From contig CANMSO010000001.1 of NCBI GenBank assembly GCA_947500545.1, forward strand, positions 434,001 through 498,000: a DNA stretch of 64,000 bases, read 5' to 3'. Shown piece after piece: positions 1-8,501 of this stretch. Source of the DNA: an uncultured Aquimarina sp. GTDB taxonomy: Bacteria; Bacteroidota; Bacteroidia; Flavobacteriales; Flavobacteriaceae. Position numbers and translations under genes: made by a program. The notes below the pieces were generated by a model, which searched no databases, was not told the DNA's origin, and saw nothing but the letters and a program-made list of their open reading frames with translations. Positions within the stretch are counted from its first letter, which is position 1. The number at the start of each line of letters is the position of its first letter.

Positions 1-61
1 TTACGTTTTCTATAGATGCTGCATTGGCAACTGAAGAACCTCCGAATTTTAGAACGTTCAT
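1..61 (-). CDS. thrA: ThrA N-terminus (aspartokinase/homoserine dehydrogenase), partial
   Basis: The first twenty codons of a minus-strand gene enter the window, beginning MNVLKFGGSSVANA. This is the glycine-rich start of the amino-acid kinase fold of aspartokinase, where KFGGSS(V) binds the phosphate of ATP. In flavobacteria the gene with this start next to a threonine-type leader is normally the bifunctional aspartokinase I/homoserine dehydrogenase I that begins threonine synthesis. Only the start is visible, so the dehydrogenase half is inferred. The Thr/Ile-rich leader at 160-270 on the same strand supports the thrA identity over the lysine-type enzyme. Confidence 0.75.
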   Translation of the reverse strand, partial: MNVLKFGGSSVANAASIENV

Positions 62-159
62 AATACTTTTTTTGTTGAAAATTAATGATAAAGCTTGTTT
101 TCGGTAGCTCTTTGCTTTTGCAAACTACGTACTTGTTTTGGTGATGATATACAATTTAA

Positions 160-270
160 TTAACCCCTAAGGGTAATAATAGTTGTAGTACGCGTAAAAG
201 AAGTAATCCCAGAAACGGTAATCGTTCCTAGAGAGATCAATAAAGCCAAGATGAAAACGGTACTAAACAT
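160..270 (-). CDS. Thr/Ile-rich leader peptide of the thr operon
   Basis: This is a 36-codon open frame from ATG at 270 to TAA at 160, about 100 bases upstream of thrA on the same strand. The peptide starts MFSTVFILALLISLG and ends SFTRTTTIITLRG, with a cluster of Thr and Ile codons just before the stop. That is the layout of the enteric thrL leader, where ribosome stalling on Thr and Ile codons controls the operon. A consensus -7 promoter element lies at 294-301, placing a start of transcription just before the ATG. A hairpin (GTAG-TTTGC / GCAAA-CTAC, bulged) follows between leader and thrA, but it has no clear U-run, so the exact mechanism is unclear. The frame is seen directly; attenuation is inferred. 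Confidence 0.7.
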   Translation of the reverse strand: MFSTVFILALLISLGTITVSGITSFTRTTTIITLRG

Positions 271-293
271 TAGTTTGTCTTATATTGTTAGAT

Positions 294-301
294 CAAATGT
301 A
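294..301 (-). promoter_or_regulatory. -7 promoter element for the leader-thrA operon
   Basis: On the minus strand the bases read TACATTTG, an exact match to the Bacteroidota -7 consensus TAnnTTTG. Transcription would begin near position 287, about 17 bases before the leader ATG at 270. No TTG box is seen at the usual -33 spacing. Confidence 0.45.
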
Positions 302-404
302 TAATTTTTTACTTTTAAAGAAAATTAAATTAAGGCAATACTTAAACTTTTGTTAATTCAACAATATATAACATATTTCATTATATAATTCCCAAAAATA
401 ACTC

Positions 405-1943
405 ATGAAAATATTTTCTGCACAACAGATGCGAATGGCCGATCAGGCTACTATTAAATCTCAAAAAATAAGTTCTCTGGAATTAATGGAGCAAGCAGCT
501 TCAAGAACATTTGATTTAATTCATAATAAATTGCAGGGAACTCCGATGTTAATACATGTTTTTTGTGGTATTGGAAATAATGGTGGAGATGGTTTGGTTA
601 TTTCTAGATTACTTTTAGAACATGGGTATCATGTAAAGACATATATCGTAAATTTTAGTGATAATAGATCAAAGGATTTTTTAGCCAATTACGATCGATT
701 AAAAGAAATAGCTAATGAATGGCCGGTACAAATAAAATCTGAAGAAGATTTTCCTGAAATCAATTATCAAGATATGGTAATTGATGCAATTTTTGGGATT
801 GGGCTTAATAGACCATTGGTACCCTGGGTTGTATCTTTAATCAAACATATAAATCAATCTAATTGTTTTACACTTTCGGTAGATATCCCTTCTGGTTTAT
901 ATCCGGATAAATTATATGACGACCCTAACGGAGTAATTTTTGCAAATATTACAGTCACGTTTCAATTACCCAAACTGATTTTCTTTTTACCACAGACGGG
1001 TGTTTATACTCAGGATGTAGAGGTCATTGATATAGGTTTAAATCGTGAAATTTTAATGCAAACTACAGGAATAGCCGAGTTAATAACTAAGAACGAAATA
1101 TTACCACTGTACCGTAATAGACATAAATATGGACACAAAGGTACGTATGGACATTCCGTTATAATCGGAGGGAGCTATGGCAAAATTGGTAGTGTAGTTT
1201 TGGCTGCCAAGGCCGCTTTAAAGACAGGGTCAGGATTGGTTACAGCATATATTCCAGAATGTGGATATGATGTGCTTCAAACTGCTGTACCAGAGGTTAT
1301 GGTAGTAACAGATGATAGCGATGATAATCTAACAGAAATCACCCTTGATTTTGAAGCATCTGCTATAGGAATTGGAATAGGGTTAGGGACGAGTCCAAAG
1401 ACAGTAAGGGCATTTGGTGATTTTTTAAAAAATAAACCATCATCACTTGTTATTGATGCTGATGGGATTAATATTTTGGCTAAACATCCAGAATTTCTTG
1501 ACAATCTACAGCCACAAACAATACTAACGCCACACCCTAAAGAATTAGAGAGGTTAATTGGTGAATGGAAAGATGATTTTGATAAACTAGAAAAGACTAA
1601 AGAATTTTCTAAAAAACATAAATGCATAATCGTCATCAAGGGGGCTAATTCTATCACAATTTTTCAAGATCAAATGTATGTGAATAATACGGGAAACCCT
1701 GGCATGGCAACCGCTGGTAGTGGAGATGTACTTACAGGTATGATTACAGGATTATTATCCCAAGGGTATGATCCTTTACGGGCTACCGTTTTTGGTGTGT
1801 ATTTACATGGTAGCTCGGGTGATTTGACCGCACAAGTAACTGGTTTTGAGTCATTAGTCGCGAGTGATATTATTTCAAATATAGGCAAAGCATTTCTAGA
1901 ATTGTTTAAAACACCAAATATCCCGAAAAACAAGGATAGTTAA
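405..1943 (+). CDS. nnr: Bifunctional NAD(P)HX epimerase/dehydratase
   Basis: This 512-residue repair enzyme restores hydrated NADH and NADPH. The N-terminal YjeF_N epimerase domain covers roughly residues 1-215 and shows FCGIGNNGGDGLVISRLL. The C-terminal ribokinase-like ADP/ATP-dependent dehydratase covers roughly 225-500, with GHKGTYGHSVIIGGS and the signature GMATAGSGDVLTGMI. Length and domain order match the usual bacterial fused form. The gene is divergent from the thr operon, with a 130-base shared intergenic region beyond the leader. It is a single-gene unit with no obvious partner downstream. Confidence 0.93.
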   Translation: MKIFSAQQMRMADQATIKSQKISSLELMEQAASRTFDLIHNKLQGTPMLIHVFCGIGNNGGDGLVISRLLLEHGYHVKTYIVNFSDNRSKDFLANYDRLKEIANEWPVQIKSEEDFPEINYQDMVIDAIFGIGLNRPLVPWVVSLIKHINQSNCFTLSVDIPSGLYPDKLYDDPNGVIFANITVTFQLPKLIFFLPQTGVYTQDVEVIDIGLNREILMQTTGIAELITKNEILPLYRNRHKYGHKGTYGHSVIIGGSYGKIGSVVLAAKAALKTGSGLVTAYIPECGYDVLQTAVPEVMVVTDDSDDNLTEITLDFEASAIGIGIGLGTSPKTVRAFGDFLKNKPSSLVIDADGINILAKHPEFLDNLQPQTILTPHPKELERLIGEWKDDFDKLEKTKEFSKKHKCIIVIKGANSITIFQDQMYVNNTGNPGMATAGSGDVLTGMITGLLSQGYDPLRATVFGVYLHGSSGDLTAQVTGFESLVASDIISNIGKAFLELFKTPNIPKNKDS

Positions 1944-2023
1944 TTGTTGTTTAACGTAAAAATAATGTGGTTTTAAAGCACAATTTTGTGGTTCTTTTGG
2001 AGTTAATTTAATGTAATCTAAAT

Positions 2024-2031
2024 TACATTTG
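2024..2031 (+). promoter_or_regulatory. -7 promoter element upstream of the 2053 lipoprotein
   Basis: TACATTTG matches TAnnTTTG exactly. A TTG at 1997-1999 could be the -33 box, though the 24-base spacer is slightly long. The expected start of transcription near 2038 fits an ATG start at 2053 and excludes the upstream TTG as a start. Confidence 0.4.
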
Positions 2032-2052
2032 ATTGATAATTTAAAAAGCAAA

Positions 2053-2925
2053 ATGATGACAAGAAAAATTTTAGTTTTAACTACACTTATTTTGGGGGTA
2101 ATAATCACTTCCTGTTCTAGTGATGATGGCCCTCCAACTGCTAATTTACAGCTAGAGACTATAGGGTTACAGGCACTTACAGGTGGGACTACATACCAAG
2201 GTTGGCTTATCGTAGATGGACAACCCAAGCCAACAGAAAAATTCACAAACCCATCAGGTACAATTAACTTTAACATGCTTGTTTCTGATCTTGAGGATGC
2301 TACTCAGTTTGTATTGACTATAGAACCAGTGGGAGATAATGACAATGTACCTTCTGCCGCAAAAATATTGACAGGAAATTTTACAGGTACTGCTGCACCA
2401 CTTGATTTTGAATCTGTCGTTACAGATTTATCGGTAACTTCGGGTCAATTTTTTCTAGCTACTCCAACTGATGATGTGGCAGATAATGATGAGTTTGGTG
2501 TTTGGTTTATGGATGGAGCCAGTGCTCCAGGCTTGAATCTTCCAGACCTAGCAAGTGGGTGGAAGTATGAAGGATGGGTAGATTTTGGAAACAAAATTGT
2601 ATCTACTGGTACTTTTTCTAGCGAAGAAGTAACCGATGATGGAAATTTCTTTAAAGGTTCTGGAGGAACGGTTCCTGGATTTCCAGGAGAGGATTTTCTT
2701 ATTATTCCAAGTCAAATTCCTTTAACGGGTATTACATTTCCTGCTTCTGTACTTAGTAAACGAGTATTTATAACTGTAGAGCCTTTTCAGGACAATGATC
2801 CGGCTCCATTTTTTATAGAACCACTTAGCGCAACAGCAGGAATAACTACTGGGCCAGATAACCCTGTGGTGATGATTTCAAATACAGCTATTCCCTCAGG
2901 TAGAGTAACAAGGCCAAATTTATAG
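2053..2925 (+). CDS. Secreted lipoprotein with two tandem repeats (anti-sigma-K-like fold?)
   Basis: The protein has a lipoprotein signal peptide ending GVIITSCSSDD, so Cys is probably acylated and the protein sits in the cell envelope. The mature part contains two related halves: YQGWLIVDGQP with FVLTIEPVGDND in the first, and YEGWVDFGNK with VFITVEPFQDND in the second. This pattern resembles the extracellular RskA/anti-sigma-K type domain, which has the same GW and VTxEP elements, but no sigma factor or transmembrane anchor is next to it. I infer a duplicated beta-sandwich of unknown role. The start is ATG 2053 (or 2056) because a promoter lies just upstream. A strong terminator follows at 2945. 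Confidence 0.75.
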   Translation: MMTRKILVLTTLILGVIITSCSSDDGPPTANLQLETIGLQALTGGTTYQGWLIVDGQPKPTEKFTNPSGTINFNMLVSDLEDATQFVLTIEPVGDNDNVPSAAKILTGNFTGTAAPLDFESVVTDLSVTSGQFFLATPTDDVADNDEFGVWFMDGASAPGLNLPDLASGWKYEGWVDFGNKIVSTGTFSSEEVTDDGNFFKGSGGTVPGFPGEDFLIIPSQIPLTGITFPASVLSKRVFITVEPFQDNDPAPFFIEPLSATAGITTGPDNPVVMISNTAIPSGRVTRPNL

Positions 2926-2944
2926 ATACTTATAATATTGTTTA

Positions 2945-2976
2945 AAAACTCTTGTCTTTGGCAGGAGTTTTTTTTT
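2945..2976 (+). terminator. Rho-independent terminator after the 2053 lipoprotein
   Basis: A 10-bp stem (AAAACTCTTG / CAGGAGTTTT, one wobble) with a 7-base loop runs into a T-tract. It reaches the stop codon of the convergent gene at 2975. Confidence 0.8.
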
Positions 2977-3919
2977 ACTTTTGTTCAAAAGAAAGTAAAA
3001 AGAATCCTTTAAATAGTTTCAGTGCTCTTGATTTTTCGGTTTCGGTTATAGGGTTGTTGTCCAAGATAAGTCCAGCTAGAGAATATTTTTCGGTGGTATA
3101 GACCTCAGGAATACTATTTATGACATTGTTATTTACATGAACCATAAATAAAGATTTCATTTTGGCAAGCACTGTTGGTAGTTCGGTTAATCTATTATAT
3201 CCAGCATGTATAACCCATGTTCTCATGTCTGACATTTCTTCCGGAAGTTCTTGTAAGTTATTATGGTCTATATATAAAAATCGTACTTGATCCACTTTTC
3301 CAATCGTGCCTGGTAATGTTTCTATTTCATTATGATCTAACCATAATGAATATAGGTGCGGAAGTACACTTAATAATTCATAGTTTTTATTACCTATAAG
3401 GTTATTATATGATAAATTTAAATCCTTAATTGATTTTAAATTGGTGATATTTTCAGGTAAGGTTTTAATACGATTCCCTTTCAAGTTCAAAAATTCTATA
3501 GGTAATTCAGAAATAAGATTTAACATATGATTCAAATCAATGTCCGGATTTTGTGCAACAGACAACTGTTTAAGATTTGTAAACTTTTTAATTGACTGTG
3601 GTAATTTGGATATATTCAGACTATCCAAAATCAATATTTGTAAACCTTTATTAGAAGATACTTTCTGTAATGTTTGCTCTAAATTCAAATTAGGATTACC
3701 CCTTAGATTTAACATTCTGAGATTTTTCAACATTGAAATAGATTGAGGTAAATCATCCAGGTTTTGATTGCTTAAATCAAGTCGATGTACCTTGGATAAA
3801 TTATCCTTTGGAATGTTGGTGTAGGTTTTGCTATAAAAATTTGTGTACGTAGTGCAGCTATTACTTAAAACCGCTGAAATATAAAGTAGCGCATATAAAA
3901 GATATTTTTTATTCATCAC
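2975..3919 (-). CDS. Leucine-rich-repeat lipoprotein
   Basis: The signal peptide ends SAVLSNSCTTY, a lipobox, so this is probably an envelope lipoprotein. Residues from about 45 onward form roughly ten leucine-rich repeats at 22-24-residue spacing, with the pattern LxxLxLxxNxLxxLPxxI; examples are KNLRMLNLRGNPN and VRFLYIDHNNLQELP. This class of LRR usually makes protein-protein contacts; the ligand cannot be told from sequence. The 3' end overlaps a convergent terminator. The start overlaps the end of the 3909-4859 gene by 11 bases, so the two are translationally coupled and probably cooperate. Confidence 0.85.
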   Translation of the reverse strand: MMNKKYLLYALLYISAVLSNSCTTYTNFYSKTYTNIPKDNLSKVHRLDLSNQNLDDLPQSISMLKNLRMLNLRGNPNLNLEQTLQKVSSNKGLQILILDSLNISKLPQSIKKFTNLKQLSVAQNPDIDLNHMLNLISELPIEFLNLKGNRIKTLPENITNLKSIKDLNLSYNNLIGNKNYELLSVLPHLYSLWLDHNEIETLPGTIGKVDQVRFLYIDHNNLQELPEEMSDMRTWVIHAGYNRLTELPTVLAKMKSLFMVHVNNNVINSIPEVYTTEKYSLAGLILDNNPITETEKSRALKLFKGFFLLSFEQK

Positions 3920-4859
3920 TTACTTCTTTTAAAAATGCATTACCAGAAATTTCTATGTATAATTTATCTTGTGTTTCTACTATCCAGGGAAATCGTGGGT
4001 TTAAACCCAAGCCATCATGCAACTTATTTTGAATATATGCTCCTGCTTTTTGACTATTGACTCCTAATTTGGTATGTACTAAATAGTGATCTTCCTGATA
4101 CAAACCGTATCCATAAATATTTCCATAGAAAAGATCTGTAATAGGAGGTAGGGTGAACCATACATTTTTACGTCCATCATCAGAATTTATAGTGTTTCTG
4201 GGAGATTGACTATAATCTGGTCTAGGAGTGAAAAGGTCTATTCCTAATCCTAGCTGATATACTTTTTCTAAGTCTTGTATTTTTGTAAAACCAATGTCTA
4301 ATGAGCCGGTAACACCATAATCGGTTCCAGCTCCTTTAAACCAACCTATTTTAAAATCATTATGAAAAGCAAAATGAATATTATGATTAGCATTACTGAA
4401 TCGCATGTATAATGCTCCACGTTTTATACCATATGATTTTAAGGTTTTTGGCAAAAAATCTTTACTAAAACCAAAGCCAAGACCATTAAAACCTCCTTCC
4501 CCTAGTGGGTTAAATATAATGGCTGTATTTATGTAAGAAACTGATGACCCTAGTAGGTTATTGTTTTTTCCAATTCCGGCAAGGGCAAAAAACTCATAAG
4601 AGTATGCAAATCCCGACGTTTTTAATGTATGCCGTTTTACAAATTGATAGGATGCAAAAGACAACCCACTTTCTATGGATAAATCCCCATAGTTTAATGT
4701 TCCAAATCCAAAAACACCGAGTTTAAACCATTGATTTTGATTTCCTAATGTAATTTCAGCATTTAGGAGTATCCCTCCGTTTGCGTTTAATTTTTGGGAA
4801 TACATTTTGGAGTAATATAAAAACACAATTAAAATGAAGAGGGGCTTTAGGACATTCAT
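3909..4859 (-). CDS. Secreted/outer-membrane protein, possibly polymorphic toxin type 23-like
   Basis: The 316-residue protein has a signal peptide (FILIVFLYYSKMYSQ) followed by aromatic, glycine-rich alternating strands such as KLGVFGFGTLNYGD and GLGFGFSKDF. From memory, Bacteroidota proteins of this look are often annotated as polymorphic toxin type 23 domain proteins, but the sequence also reads like a small outer-membrane barrel, and I cannot decide between them. It lies in one operon with xerD upstream (one base apart) and the LRR lipoprotein downstream (overlapping), so an envelope role with the LRR protein is likely. No catalytic residues could be assigned. Confidence 0.6.
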   Translation of the reverse strand: MNVLKPLFILIVFLYYSKMYSQKLNANGGILLNAEITLGNQNQWFKLGVFGFGTLNYGDLSIESGLSFASYQFVKRHTLKTSGFAYSYEFFALAGIGKNNNLLGSSVSYINTAIIFNPLGEGGFNGLGFGFSKDFLPKTLKSYGIKRGALYMRFSNANHNIHFAFHNDFKIGWFKGAGTDYGVTGSLDIGFTKIQDLEKVYQLGLGIDLFTPRPDYSQSPRNTINSDDGRKNVWFTLPPITDLFYGNIYGYGLYQEDHYLVHTKLGVNSQKAGAYIQNKLHDGLGLNPRFPWIVETQDKLYIEISGNAFLKEVSDE

Positions 4860-4860
4860 T

Positions 4861-5757
4861 TTATCTTCTGGGATGAAAATTATTCATTACTTCGCTTAAG
4901 TGACTTCTATCTATATGCATATATATTTCTGTAGTCGTAATACTTTCGTGTCCTAGCATAAGTTGTATTGCTCTTAAGTCGGCACCATTTTCTAATAAAT
5001 GGGTGGCAAATGAGTGTCTAAAAGTATGTGGACTTACTTGTTTATGAATACCTGCTTTCTCAACCAAACGTTTAACGATAGTAAAAATCATAGCCCTGGT
5101 AAGTTGTCTTCCTCTGCGATTTAAGAATAAAGTATCTTCAAATCCTTTTTTAATATCAAGGTGATTTCGGATTTCTTTAGTGTAGATATTAATATATTTT
5201 TGCGTGGTTTCACCAATAGGTACAAATCGTTGTTTATTCCCTTTTCCGGTAACACTTATATATCCTTCATCAAAAAAGAGATTTGATAATTTTAAATCTG
5301 TAAGCTCACTAACCCGCAACCCACAACCATATAATGTTTCAATTATTGCTCTATTGCGCTCTCCTTCTGGTTTGCTTAGATCAATTTGTGCAATTATTAA
5401 ATCTATTTCCTCGACAGATAATGTATCTGGTAGTTTCCTTCCAATTTTTGGAGATTCTATAAGTTCCATCGGGTTAGATTCTCTGTAATCTTCAAATACA
5501 AGGTAGTTGAAAAAACTTTTTAATCCAGAGATAATTCTGGATTGTGAACGTGCATTAACCAATTTTGCAGTTTCGTAGATAAACTGTTGCAATGTTTCTT
5601 TTTCAATTGAGAGTGGAGAGGTATTGATATCAGACTCTTCGAGAAAAACAAGTAAGCGTTTAAGATCAAGAGTGTAATTAATAATAGAGTTTTCTGAAAG
5701 CCCTCTTTCAATTTTTAGATAATGTACATAATCTTTTATTGCATGATCCCATTTCAT
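4861..5757 (-). CDS. xerD: Tyrosine recombinase XerD
   Basis: At 298 residues it has the standard XerC/D length. The SAM-like N-terminal domain covers about 1-90 and the catalytic domain follows. Catalytic elements visible are Arg in YGCGLRVSELTDL, the HxxR box in SPHTFRHSFATHLLENGA, the second His in LMLGHESITTTEIY, and the nucleophilic Tyr in that last motif. It resolves chromosome dimers at dif with a partner XerC. Nothing in its surroundings suggests a mobile-element integrase. A terminator separates it from the barrel gene at 5832-6419. Confidence 0.9.
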   Translation of the reverse strand: MKWDHAIKDYVHYLKIERGLSENSIINYTLDLKRLLVFLEESDINTSPLSIEKETLQQFIYETAKLVNARSQSRIISGLKSFFNYLVFEDYRESNPMELIESPKIGRKLPDTLSVEEIDLIIAQIDLSKPEGERNRAIIETLYGCGLRVSELTDLKLSNLFFDEGYISVTGKGNKQRFVPIGETTQKYINIYTKEIRNHLDIKKGFEDTLFLNRRGRQLTRAMIFTIVKRLVEKAGIHKQVSPHTFRHSFATHLLENGADLRAIQLMLGHESITTTEIYMHIDRSHLSEVMNNFHPRR

Positions 5758-5770
5758 TGCAACTAAGATA

Positions 5771-5809
5771 AAAAAGAAAAGCCATCTCGATAAGTTGAGA
5801 CGGCTTTTT
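5771..5809 (-). terminator. Terminator after the 5832-6419 barrel gene
   Basis: A stem AAAAGCC-TCTC / GAGA-GGCTTTT has T-runs on both sides, so it could work in both directions. On the minus strand it ends the barrel gene before xerD. Confidence 0.8.
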
Positions 5810-5831
5810 ATTATTAATTTTTGTTTACATC

Positions 5832-6419
5832 TTAAAACTTGTAAACTAAACCAAGATTAATATCATTTAGATCTAATCCAATAGAAAAGTTATCAGTAGA
5901 CTCTCCTTGTTCTGGATTAGAACTAGCGTAGGCTAGTGCACCCCAGAAAGCTTCAATTGCAAAATTACTACCTAAAAAGTAACTTACCCCAGGACCAACA
6001 CCTACACCAAATCCATCTGTAGTTGCATCACCAGCGCCAACATCGACCTTACTAGAAAAATAGTCCAAACCAAATTCACCAAAAATAGAGAATTTGCTAG
6101 CTGGAGTGAAATAGTATCTTCCAAACCCTCCTACATTAAAAGTATTAGTGTCTACTTCACCACCAGCACCGTTTTCTTGAGATCTGGTTGTATATCCCAG
6201 TCTAGCACCAATTGCAATGTTTTCGGCTACAAAATAACCAACTCTCGGAGATACTTCAAAAGTATTGTCTTTAGCGTCTCCTGTTGATGAAGAATCATAT
6301 CCGAATGATCCGGATATAAAAATATCTCCATTAGCAAATCCTTCGCTTACACCAGAATCCTGTGCATTTGCAAATACAAAACTTACTACTGCCAAGGCAG
6401 TTAACATTAGTTTTTTCAT
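5832..6419 (-). CDS. Outer-membrane beta-barrel protein (OmpA/OmpW-like porin family)
   Basis: A cleavable signal peptide (MKKLMLTALAVVSFVFANAQ) precedes a 175-residue eight-strand-type barrel with alternating aromatic and glycine strands, e.g. GFGRYYFTPASKFSIFGEFG. The protein ends LGLVYKF, with a C-terminal Phe typical of outer-membrane insertion. Function beyond a small membrane barrel cannot be assigned. It is a single gene with its own terminator and is divergent from another barrel gene at 6699. Confidence 0.85.
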   Translation of the reverse strand: MKKLMLTALAVVSFVFANAQDSGVSEGFANGDIFISGSFGYDSSSTGDAKDNTFEVSPRVGYFVAENIAIGARLGYTTRSQENGAGGEVDTNTFNVGGFGRYYFTPASKFSIFGEFGLDYFSSKVDVGAGDATTDGFGVGVGPGVSYFLGSNFAIEAFWGALAYASSNPEQGESTDNFSIGLDLNDINLGLVYKF

Positions 6420-6658
6420 AATAATTGTTTGTTTAAAGTTGAGTCTAAACTATAGAATTTACTTGTATAAAACGTTAAAAAAATCCAAATATTTAGCGTT
6501 TAATCGATAAATATAGTCCTACACCGGTTCTTTTCATTGATATACAGTGGGCTAAAAGCATATAAAGAATATTTATTTTTACTAGTACTTTTTGCTGTAA
6601 CAATAAGTTTTGGCAAATACTCTGACAAAAATTAAAGAAAAACACCGCTTAATTTTTT

Positions 6659-6666
6659 TAAGTTTG
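6659..6666 (+). promoter_or_regulatory. -7 promoter element for the 6699 barrel gene
   Basis: TAAGTTTG matches TAnnTTTG exactly and sits 33 bases before the ATG. No clear -33 TTG is seen. Confidence 0.4.
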
Positions 6667-6698
6667 CCGGTTTATTAATATCTAAAACCATCAATCAA

Positions 6699-7352
6699 AT
6701 GAAAATTTTTAATCAAATAGTACAATTAGCATTTTTTTTCTTTTCAATTAGTTGTATCCAAGCACAACAAAATACTGTAAGTTATGGGGTTAAGGCCGGA
6801 GTTAATTTATCTACCATCACGGGAGAAGAAATTTTTGATAGGACAAAACCTAAAATTGGTTTTCACCTAGGAGGAATATTAGAAGTTCCTTTAAGTGATC
6901 GCTTTTCGCTACAACCAGAACTATTATACTCATATCAGGGATCTAAATTTGAACGTGAAATTGAAATTTTTAGTGAAACGGATCTTTTTGTACCTACTGT
7001 AAAGAATACACTTAAGCTAAGTTATCTTGTTGTACCTGTTCTTGGAAAATATTACTTTACAGATTATTTTAGTTTTGAGTTTGGACCTCAATTAGGTATT
7101 TTGTTATCTGCTAAAGATAAAACGGAAGCTATACCTGAACTTCAACAAGGGGAGATCGAGATTGATGCAAAAAATGCTTACGAATCTGTTGATCTTGGAT
7201 TTAAATTGGGGTTAGGATATAAATTGGATAGTGGGATGTTTTTTCAAGGAGCATATACTTTGGGTGCTACTATGATTAATAAATTTGAAGGACCATTTGA
7301 TGAAACTAATCGTAATAGTTTGTTTCAAGTATCTACAGGGTTTGTTTTCTAG
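6699..7352 (+). CDS. PorT-family outer-membrane beta-barrel protein
   Basis: After a signal peptide ending SCIQAQQ, the protein has the usual barrel pattern of the Bacteroidota outer-membrane beta-barrel (PorT-like) family: YGVKAGVNLSTITGE at the start, GFHLGGILEVPLSDRFSLQPELLYS in the middle and FQVSTGFVF at the end. It is about 35-40% alike by eye to the next gene (7456), so the pair is a tandem duplication. Such barrels are frequent in flavobacteria and usually have no known substrate. Confidence 0.85.
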   Translation: MKIFNQIVQLAFFFFSISCIQAQQNTVSYGVKAGVNLSTITGEEIFDRTKPKIGFHLGGILEVPLSDRFSLQPELLYSYQGSKFEREIEIFSETDLFVPTVKNTLKLSYLVVPVLGKYYFTDYFSFEFGPQLGILLSAKDKTEAIPELQQGEIEIDAKNAYESVDLGFKLGLGYKLDSGMFFQGAYTLGATMINKFEGPFDETNRNSLFQVSTGFVF

Positions 7353-7428
7353 ATATTCGCTTTATTTTATATACCGACTTTATTATTGCTTTTTTTCTTT
7401 TGATTACTTCATAATTAAAAAATAAAAC

Positions 7429-7436
7429 TACTTTTG
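7429..7436 (+). promoter_or_regulatory. -7 promoter element for the 7456 gene
   Basis: TACTTTTG matches TAnnTTTG exactly, 19 bases before the ATG. A possible -33 TTG at 7400-7402 has a long spacer. Confidence 0.4.
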
Positions 7437-7455
7437 AGTAGTTATATACTTTACT

Positions 7456-8085
7456 ATGAAAAAACAATTATTTCTAATTATAGCAGTTTTCGCGATATGC
7501 TTTGTTACAAATGCGCAAGATGATGACCCATTGTATACTCGGGCTGGGTTTAAGATTGGATTAAACTATAGTAATATTACAGGAGATCTTGAAGATACAG
7601 ACGGAAGAATACGTCTACATCTTGGAGCAGCAATAGAATTTCCGGTGTCTCAACGATTTTATATACAAGCCGAATTATTATATTCTGCGCAAGGGTATAA
7701 ATTTGATGATAACGGAGAAGATAATAAGATTAGCCTAAATTATTTGGCACTTCCTATAATTGCTAAATGGTATGTCATTGATAAGTTTAGTTTTGAAACT
7801 GGGCCTAGATTGGCTTCTTTGGCCAGTAGTTCACAGTCTGTAGGAGAAGAAACAGATGAATTTTTTAATTCGTTTAGTGATTTTGATTTTGGTTGGGTGT
7901 TTGGTGCGGGATATAAAATGGAAAGTGGAATGTTTTTTCAAGCACATTATACCTTAGGTTTAAGTAATATTAATGACATAGATGGGGTAGACATATCTAA
8001 CAATAATTCAATTGTACAATTGTCAGTTGGATACTTATTCAAAACCAAAAATAATAGAAGACAAGAACCAGCTGTACAACAATGA
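7456..8085 (+). CDS. PorT-family outer-membrane beta-barrel protein
   Basis: This 209-residue barrel has a signal peptide (CFVTNAQ) and the same strand pattern as the preceding gene: GFKIGLNYSNITGD, HLGAAIEFPVSQRFYIQAELLYSAQG and GAGYKMESGMFFQAHYTLGL. Unlike its neighbour it carries a short basic tail after the last strand (FKTKNNRRQEPAVQQ), which would lie in the periplasm or be cut off. Its stop codon overlaps the aroQ start by four bases, so aroQ is translated from the same message. Confidence 0.85.
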   Translation: MKKQLFLIIAVFAICFVTNAQDDDPLYTRAGFKIGLNYSNITGDLEDTDGRIRLHLGAAIEFPVSQRFYIQAELLYSAQGYKFDDNGEDNKISLNYLALPIIAKWYVIDKFSFETGPRLASLASSSQSVGEETDEFFNSFSDFDFGWVFGAGYKMESGMFFQAHYTLGLSNINDIDGVDISNNNSIVQLSVGYLFKTKNNRRQEPAVQQ

Positions 8086-8501
8086 AACTACTATTAATCA
8101 ATGGACCAAATTTAAATATGTTGGGTAAAAGAGAGCCTGGTATATATGGTGACCAAACTTTTGAAGAATTCTTTACAGAGCTACAATCTAAGTTTTCTGC
8201 TACCGAGTTATCCTATTTTCAATCTAATATTGAAGGTGAACTAATCACCAAAATCCAGGACGCAGATGATCATTTTGATGGAGTAATTCTTAATGCGGGA
8301 GCCTATACCCACACTTCTATTGGTATAGGGGATGCAATTAAGGCTATTTCTAAACCAGTTATAGAAGTGCATATCTCTAATACATTTGGAAGAGAAGAGT
8401 TTAGACATCAATCCTATATCTCTCCTAATGCCCAAGGAGTAATTTTAGGTTTTGGATTGCAAAGTTATGAATTGGCTATACATAGTTTTTTAACATCATA
8501 A
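8082..8501 (+). CDS. aroQ: Type II 3-dehydroquinate dehydratase
   Basis: This enzyme dehydrates 3-dehydroquinate to 3-dehydroshikimate in the shikimate pathway. The 139-residue length is normal for the small dodecameric type II enzyme. Visible signatures are the N-terminal LLINGPNLNMLGKREPGIYG with the catalytic Tyr, the substrate loop ILNAGAYTHTSIGIGDAI, and EVHISNTFGREEFRHQSYISP with the catalytic His. It overlaps the barrel gene upstream by four bases and the PP-loop gene downstream by one base, forming a three-gene operon. Confidence 0.95.
   Translation: MKLLLINGPNLNMLGKREPGIYGDQTFEEFFTELQSKFSATELSYFQSNIEGELITKIQDADDHFDGVILNAGAYTHTSIGIGDAIKAISKPVIEVHISNTFGREEFRHQSYISPNAQGVILGFGLQSYELAIHSFLTS

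Noticed and set aside
4861..5757. Integrase of a mobile element
   Set aside because: Length and motifs are those of housekeeping XerD, with no element around it.
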